64,000 bases of DNA. Source: Brachynemurus nebulosus (Eukaryota > Arthropoda > Insecta > Neuroptera > Myrmeleontidae). This document shows, piece by piece, positions 33,609-64,000 of the stretch. The translations under genes were made by a program, and so were the position numbers. Numbering within the stretch: the first letter of the stretch is position 1; every line of letters begins with the position of its first letter. The stretch is from contig JAPWDM010000068.1 of assembly GCA_035578155.1 (NCBI GenBank), positions 558,001 through 622,000 on the forward strand, read 5' to 3'. The notes under the pieces were generated by a model. The model was not told the origin of the DNA. It did not search any database and saw nothing but the letters and a program-made list of their open reading frames with translations.

Positions 33609-34634
33609 GATATAGATAGATAGATAGATAGAAGGAATTATACGAGATGATAGATGACATATAGTAAAGAAACAATTTACTGCTATGAATTTAGATAGTA
33701 AACAGCTAGACGTTGAAGATTTTGTCGAAATTTAAATTTTGCCTGATTCTCTTGAAAACTATATTAGAAGAGAATAGTACTTACAGAAGATAAATATATT
33801 AAAAGAGAATAAATTGAGGAGAAGACGTTGTTCAACCAGCTTGCTGGCAGCACAAAATTTTCTTAATATACACCTGTTTCATTAGCAATATTTAGTAGAT
33901 GTCTTCCCCATATGCGGTTACGCAAATTTAACATGCAAAATGTAATGAGCTCGTTAGGCTATTAACAGTTTGACTGCACTTTCATGCCGATTATTAAATA
34001 TCCTACAATTGTACTGTGAAAAGAATAAAAGTTAATACTACTAAATACAAAATTGTAGTCTTTCACAAATCATCAAAAACTAGAAAAATTAAAGACATCA
34101 TTCTGATCAGCGAACGAACGGACAACATTAAACAATTTTTATATTTAGACATAGCTTTCCCTTCGTCAGGAAAATTTTTTAAAGTACGTAGATGTGACTT
34201 CTTGTGTGATGTAGATGTGACGTGAAATTATATGGAGACAAAATATTTCTTAAGAGGTGAAAAAATCGTTATTCAAATCTTTAGTATAATCAGTTTTGTT
34301 ATAAACTTGCGTGCAAAAAAATCGGCCCACCGAATCTTTTTCGACGTATAACAAAATTCGGTTAAAATAAGCCGACCAAAAATTGAACAGAAATTCTGAG
34401 CGAATGTGGGTATGACAAAGTTTACTTACATACACCGTACATTTTGAAAAATGAAATATGCGTGAAAAGATTGGCACAAATCTTTGGACATTCTCGTAAT
34501 TTAGTTTTGTTAACGTAAGCTGTGTGACATTGTGTCATTTAAGTTAATCAAATCTTTTTTATTCAAAAAGTGGTTGCTCGGATTAGTTAACTGATCATTT
34601 AGCTTGCGATAACTCATTACCTTTTTCTGCAAAA
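33363..34634. other. gene-less stretch before a Tc1 remnant
   Basis: Contains a (TA)n/(GATA)n tract at 33526-33632. At ~34308 TGCAAAAAAATCGGCCCA resembles the terminal repeat of a Tc1-like element whose transposase follows at 34635. Short ORFs here have no domains. Confidence 0.5.
33526..33632. repeat. (TA)n followed by (GATA)n
   Basis: About 80 bp of TA, then TAGATAGATAGATAGATAG to ~33632. Confidence 0.97.
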
Positions 34635-35374
34635 ATGGATACTACCCCAGCTACGGTCTCTCAAGTGATGGCTCTGATCCAGACTGGTTTGAGTCAGTGA
34701 ATTGTAGCTAGACGGCTTCATTTAAGTCGATCAGCAGTAAGATGGGCGTTCCAAAGATTTATAGAGACTGGAAACTTCACAAGGCGATCAGATTCTGGAA
34801 GAAATCGAGTCACTTCAGATGACTGATTTTTGGTATCTACATCTTTGGTATCTCCTGGGATCGATGCCTCACCGGTCTTCAAGTGCAAAAGCAGCTTCGT
34901 GAGGTCTGAAGAGTCACAGTAAATGAGTGGACAGTAACAAGTTGACTTGCAGAAAGTGGTCTGGCTCCACACAAACCTGCTAGTGGTCCAAAATTAACGC
35001 CTGCCCATCATCAAGCACGACTACAATTTGCTCGTACTCACGTTAATTGATTGGTCGCCCGAGAAATGAGGAGTCGTGCTATTCTCGGATAATTGTAAAA
35101 TTAATTTTCATGGAAACGATGGACGCAATAAAATATATCGAAGAGGGGGGAACGATTTACAGAGGCTTGCATTGAGGAAAGGATAACATTTGGACGGGGT
35201 TCGTGGACTGTTTGAGGCGGAATGTCGTTAGAAAGAAAAACTGATCTACAGTTCGTAACAGGGCCTTGTCTTGGTACTTTGACTGCCTCTCGCTACATAC
35301 GGGAAGTGTTAGAGGAGTATGCCTTGTCATACGCTGGTTTTGTCACGAAAGGAATTGAAGTCAGTAAATCTATT
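34635..35374 (+). pseudogene. Tc1-like transposase, degenerate, truncated on the right
   Basis: From the ATG: a paired-type helix-turn-helix (VMALIQTGLSQ, IVARRLHLSRSAVRWAFQRF, ETGNFTRRSDSGRNRVTSDD), then RLQFARTH-like sequence and VLFSDNCKINFHGNDGR (~35070-35125, catalytic Asp in FSD), then GSWTVxGGMS and ASRYIREVLEEYALSYAGF (~35195-35345). Stops, a TAA at ~35090 and frameshifts break it. It ends abruptly at ~35375 where Penelope sequence begins, so the third acidic residue and right terminal repeat are missing. Confidence 0.85.
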
Positions 35375-35377
35375 TCC

Positions 35378-36163
35378 TAGACGTTACTATTCATAGACTT
35401 AATAATAAATTTAACATATATCGCAAACCCACGTTTACAGACATCACAATACCAGCTGATTCCTTTTCTCCACTAACCCACAAACTGGCAGCTTACCGTT
35501 CCATGATCCATAGAGCCTTCTCTATTCCACTTGATCCTAAAAATAGAACAATAGAACTCAACACTATTAAACAAATAACAATTTCTTGTGGCTTTTCACC
35601 AAATTCCATAGAGAAAGTCATAAACGAAAAACTGGAACAGCTTACTATAGAACAGATCTATCTATCCCCCTATCTCTCCTGTCAATTCTGAGCCCAAACA
35701 ATACATATCTTTACCATACTTAGGAAAAATTTCTCGAAAAATTGGCAATTGTTTCAGTTCATTTGCTCTAACCCCCGCATTTCATTCTTTCAATAATATT
35801 GATGAATCCATTTTCAATGCAAAAAAAAGTGATTCATACAAAAAATTTGGTGCTTATCGGTTAGATTGTGGAGATTGTAATTCAGCATATGTTGGTCAAT
35901 CAGGAAGATCTTTTGATATTAGATACCGTGAACATATTACCTCTCAGAAACATACATCCAACTTTGGTCTTCGTCTTTTAGACAGCAGACATTTTGTAAA
36001 ACCGGACTACAAACCCCAAAATCCTTCACTTTTGTGAAAAAGAACAGAAATTAAATATATTAGAAGCATTAGAAATAAACAAATTAAATAATAATCCAAA
36101 CATAACAGTTTTAAATGACCAAATTGACTTAAATAAATCTCGCCTTCTTAACATATTTAATTA
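35378..36163 (+). pseudogene. second Penelope-like fragment (thumb + GIY-YIG), 5'-truncated and broken
   Basis: Starts inside the reverse transcriptase at FLDVTI, continues NIYRKPTFTDITIPADSF and THKLAAYRSMIHRAF (thumb), then VPYLGKISRKIG. The GIY-YIG domain reads GAYRLDCGDCNSAYVGQSGR, FDIRYREHI (~35850-35950). Stops or shifts at ~35690 and ~35995 break it; the tail ends with NKSRLLNIFN and a stop at ~36163. It differs clearly from the element at the left edge and is not a recent copy of it. It joins directly onto the Tc1 remnant. Confidence 0.87.
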
Positions 36164-36305
36164 ATTCTATTCCAATATTAATTTCCAGTTAAAATGTTTC
36201 TTAATAAAACATCCTAAAATGAAGTTATTCAACCTTACCTTTACCTAAGTTTACCTTTCTTCTGGGTTTTTTCCCATTTCTTAACCGGTCCATTTATTGT
36301 CTTCA

Positions 36306-36308
<3 letters not shown>

Positions 36309-36380
<72 letters not shown>
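36309..36380. repeat. (TA)n microsatellite in the Penelope 3' region
   Basis: About 72 bp of TA between the Penelope stop codon and the GATGAAGATGATCTAATCGA / GAAAACTAGTTT tail motif (36384-36426), which is the equivalent of the GAAACTAGTC tail at 2992. Confidence 0.95.
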
Positions 36381-36383
<3 letters not shown>

Positions 36384-36479
36384 GATGAAGATGAAGATGA
36401 TCTAATCGACTGAAAACTAGTTTATGAAAAATAATATATCTCTAACTGTATTTAAGTGAAAATTTGACAAAAAAAAAAA

Positions 36480-37049
36480 TTTTCACCATATTCATTATGG
36501 ATTTTCACCAAGTAAAATTATCTACAATTAATTAGGTGAATTAGGAGATCTAACGCATGTTGCAGTTAACTGTCAACTTTACGAAAGTGTTCGAAGACAC
36601 TACATCCCGCAGTAATTCAAATCGTAAAAAATTGCCACTACAGCAATTCTAAAGGTTGAAAATGATAACCAAAAAAATCTTAGACGTCTTTTTTATTTTA
36701 TTTTAAAAGAACTTTTTAAATTAAGCGATCATTTTTTGTGCTGCAAGAATAAATTGAATGCATTTGCGTATATTTAAATGTATATTATGTATGCATATGT
36801 CGCTGTTTGTCGTTTTCTTTCGCTTTTACATTCTTAATATTTATGTATATGACATGTAAATCTTTCCTTTGGAAAATTCTTAATGGAAATCAAACATACT
36901 ATCACTATTGCTACTATTCTATAGCCTCTCAGTTTTCGAATAATAATTTAACTTTTACTCTATTTTTTACGGATATTTCACTACTTAAATAATTATGACA
37001 ACCGTTAAAAGGATAGATGCTCGATATTGCCTATTTTACTGTACATATA
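36480..37049. other. gene-less stretch
   Basis: Nothing recognisable beyond AT-rich sequence. Confidence 0.5.
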
Positions 37050-37510
37050 CAGTAGAACCTCTATTAACCGGACAGCAGCGTCACGCAAAAATAGGGGGAG
37101 AGTAAATAATAGCATTAAATAATATAGTATTCATGAGTGAATTTTTAATTCAAATTTTTTTTATTTTTTGATTCAAATCAATTTTATGAACGAATTTAGG
37201 TATTTATATAAAAATATAACGTTTACATCAGAATCATTATTAACAAGTTAAAAAATGAACAAATACATACATAACCCATTTAGGTATACATACACACCAG
37301 ACGTACTCACGTCCGACTAATGGAAATAATAATATAATAAATCTTCGTCAAAAAATATTGTGTCCCCGTCCGGGTAACAAAGGGTTCGCTTACGAGAGTA
37401 CTGAATGCACTGGTTTTATTAGTATAGCATACCACCACCGTCATTAAAAATTTGTCCGGCTATAGGAGGGGTCCGGTTAAGAGAGGTGTCCGTAATCAGA
37501 GGTTCTATTG
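37050..37510. mobile_element. Tigger/pogo-like MITE, 461 bp
   Basis: Left end CAGTAGAACCTCTATTAACC and right end TCAGAGGTTCTATTG are inverted, with TA on both sides (37048-37049, 37511-37512). GTCCGGTTAAGAGAGG near the right end pairs with CCTCTATTAACCGGAC at the left. Internal sequence is non-coding. It is a different subfamily from 27190-27494. Confidence 0.85.
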
Positions 37511-37512
37511 TA

Positions 37513-38374
37513 CCACATTTCATCAAAATCGGTAATTATCATCCCTTTACTTATAAGAGGATTCAAAAATCAATTACAAGTGTATTAATTAGTTTATTAA
37601 TTTAAAACTAATTTTAAGTCGACTAATTTATTTATTACACTGTTCTTTTTCGCGATTATAGGATGTAGTCTCTGAAATAAACACAATAACAAAAGTATTG
37701 TTAAACTTTAATCGTTTCCTGCTCAGTTTCGTGAATTGGCACATTTTCATTATTTTAATTATTTGACTCTTTAGTCTCAGAATCCTACACGTACGAGGTT
37801 TATTTTATTTATTTATTTTTTTTTTTTTGACAAGTCATCTGTGCTAGTATTTAAAGATATTTAAAAATATTTACATATTTCATCTGCACAAAATAAAAAA
37901 ATAAAAAAAATGTTAAAAATGAAAGTGACTGGAGTGGAGAAGGAAGTAGATTTAAATTATTAGATATTTTTGTCAAAAAGAAATCAATATAAACAAATAA
38001 TATGTAACAGTAGGTGTGAATGCGTGCATCATTATATGAATGTTTTTAAAAATATTTTACAGCAATTATACAAAAAAAATATGGCCAAGGTGAGTTACCC
38101 CACTATGTATTATTATTGTCATTTTAAAACTGCACTATGAGTACAAAAGTATGTATGTATATGGCGCATGTATTAAAAAATTAATATATGTAATTATATT
38201 TTCAATGCAAATTCATCTGTGTATAAAAAACCATATAATATTCAAATTGCAAGCATATTTGTTGTTGACATCTCTATAAAGTACAATTATTAGTTCCATA
38301 TTGTTACCAAGTATTGGTAAATCATAGACAATAATTAAAGTAGTTCGTTACTGAACGTAAATTACGTTTATTTA
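37513..38374. other. presumed 5' flank of the serine protease gene
   Basis: AT-rich, no ORF. No clear TATA box lies 25-35 nt upstream of the initiator at 38375. Confidence 0.4.
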
Positions 38375-38380
38375 TCAGTT
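38375..38380 (+). promoter_or_regulatory. candidate initiator (TCAGTT) of the serine protease gene
   Basis: TCAGTT within TTTATCAGTTTCACATT fits the arthropod initiator; it lies 51 nt upstream of the proposed start codon at 38428. No TATA box is seen. A candidate only. Confidence 0.35.
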
Positions 38381-38427
38381 TCACATTAACTATTGAATTC
38401 AATTGTGATTTTTACCAATACGACCAA

Positions 38428-63248
<24,821 letters not shown>

Positions 63249-63691
63249 ATATAAATTAGGTGTCTTCAACGAATATCTCGCGGAGCTCTTTACCATGCTC
63301 ACCAATCCTTTTCAAAAATAAGTATTTAACTGAATATATGATGCCATAATTAGAATTTAATGTTTTCACAAGTAAAAAAAGTCATTATTTACTAAATTTA
63401 ATGTTCATTGCTCAAAGTAGATAAATAAAAAAAACGACGTAGTGAAACATGATAGATTTCCTTCATATTAGTTAAATTCGATTATAATGCTGACATTAAG
63501 GAATAACACGTGAGTTTTACGACTGGAATAGAAATCATTCGAGGCAGTAGTGAATTTAGGTTATAACGATAATTTCTACAATTTGGTCAATATATTTAAA
63601 AGTGGTTTATAATACACAAATACTCAATATAAATATTCTATATATGTAAATATAGTATGTATATATAGCGTGGAATAGTGATGAGCAAAAT
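63249..63691 (+). other. 3' untranslated region and flank of the protease gene
   Basis: AATAAA at 63424-63429, about 180 nt after the stop, is a plausible polyadenylation signal. No further gene seen. Confidence 0.5.
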
Positions 63692-64000
63692 TAGTCTTGG
63701 TCTTGCATTTTTTGCAAGACCAAGACCAAGATCAAGACACTGTATACCAAGACCAAGACTATAAGTATGGCTGCAAGACCAATACCAAGATTCAAGTGAG
63801 CAAGACCAAGACAATAGCAAGAAAAAAGCAAGACTCTTGCTAAATTATTTAAATAGTTTAAAAGTATAATTAATACCGTAAAGAGAGAAAATTTTGATTT
63901 TAGAAGCAAAAAATTCGCTAATAAAAAATGTAAGAAAGTGCAAGATTCTTTAGCAATACCAAGACCAAGCCCAATACCAAGACTGTATTTTGCAAGACCA
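63692..64000. repeat. CAAGAC-type low-complexity repeat with hairpin, runs off the window
   Basis: Irregular repeats of CAAGACCAAGAC and CAATACCAAGAC. GTCTTGGTCTTGCA and TGCAAGACCAAGAC (63693-63728) form a hairpin around a T run. ORFs on the minus strand through it are repeat artefacts. Confidence 0.8.

Overview
The window is AT-rich eukaryotic DNA from an arthropod, most likely an insect. The evidence is GT-AG introns, TATA plus TCAGT-type initiator core promoters, and a dense load of insect-type transposons: Penelope-like, I-clade and Jockey-clade LINEs, Tc1/mariner-pogo, PIF/Harbinger and TTAA-flanked elements. I cannot name the order or species. There are no operons, rRNA genes or CRISPR arrays.

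Region 1 (1-7.6 kb). A Penelope-like element with an uninterrupted reverse transcriptase/GIY-YIG ORF runs in from the left edge. Next comes an unusual island. Two near-identical C2H2 zinc-finger units, each with its own TATA/initiator promoter, lie head-to-head around a ~560-bp ACACCAAA-type minisatellite. The right unit is interrupted by a 139-bp insert made of two perfect 48-bp inverted arms around a tRNA-like T-arm. A frameshifted acidic ORF follows, then a 170-aa ORF with its own core promoter and a DEDD-exonuclease-like layout that lacks the expected acidic residues. This is the best candidate here for an undescribed mobile or virus-derived unit. That idea is inference.

Region 2 (7.7-12.7 kb). 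A 61-bp tandem repeat is followed by a frameshifted pogo/Tigger transposase (minus strand) abutting an I-like LINE pseudogene (plus strand) with a recognisable RNase H domain and poly(A) tail.

Region 3 (12.7-38.4 kb). No convincing host gene. It holds a PIF/Harbinger pseudogene with a duplicated segment, foldback elements, a 2.3-kb TA-flanked element with a nested Tigger-like MITE, long (TA)n tracts, a dead Tc1 transposase, a second truncated Penelope fragment joined to it, and another Tigger-like MITE.

Region 4 (38.4-63.4 kb). This is the one host gene I can assemble: a secreted trypsin-like S1 serine protease of 320 residues in seven exons. The first two exons (54 and 88 bp) are too short to stand out as ORFs, but they join in phase to give a signal peptide and a Cys-rich linker before the RIVGG activation site. 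Introns 1-3 are filled with mobile DNA: a foldback element, a tRNA-like SINE head, Jockey and other LINE fragments, a 147-bp tandem-repeat element, a young 5'-truncated LINE with a 1087-aa open frame and 16-bp target-site duplication, a TTAA-flanked MITE directly beside it, and a second copy of a MITE seen at 33.1 kb.

Region 5 (63.7-64 kb). A CAAGAC-type low-complexity repeat with a hairpin runs off the right edge.
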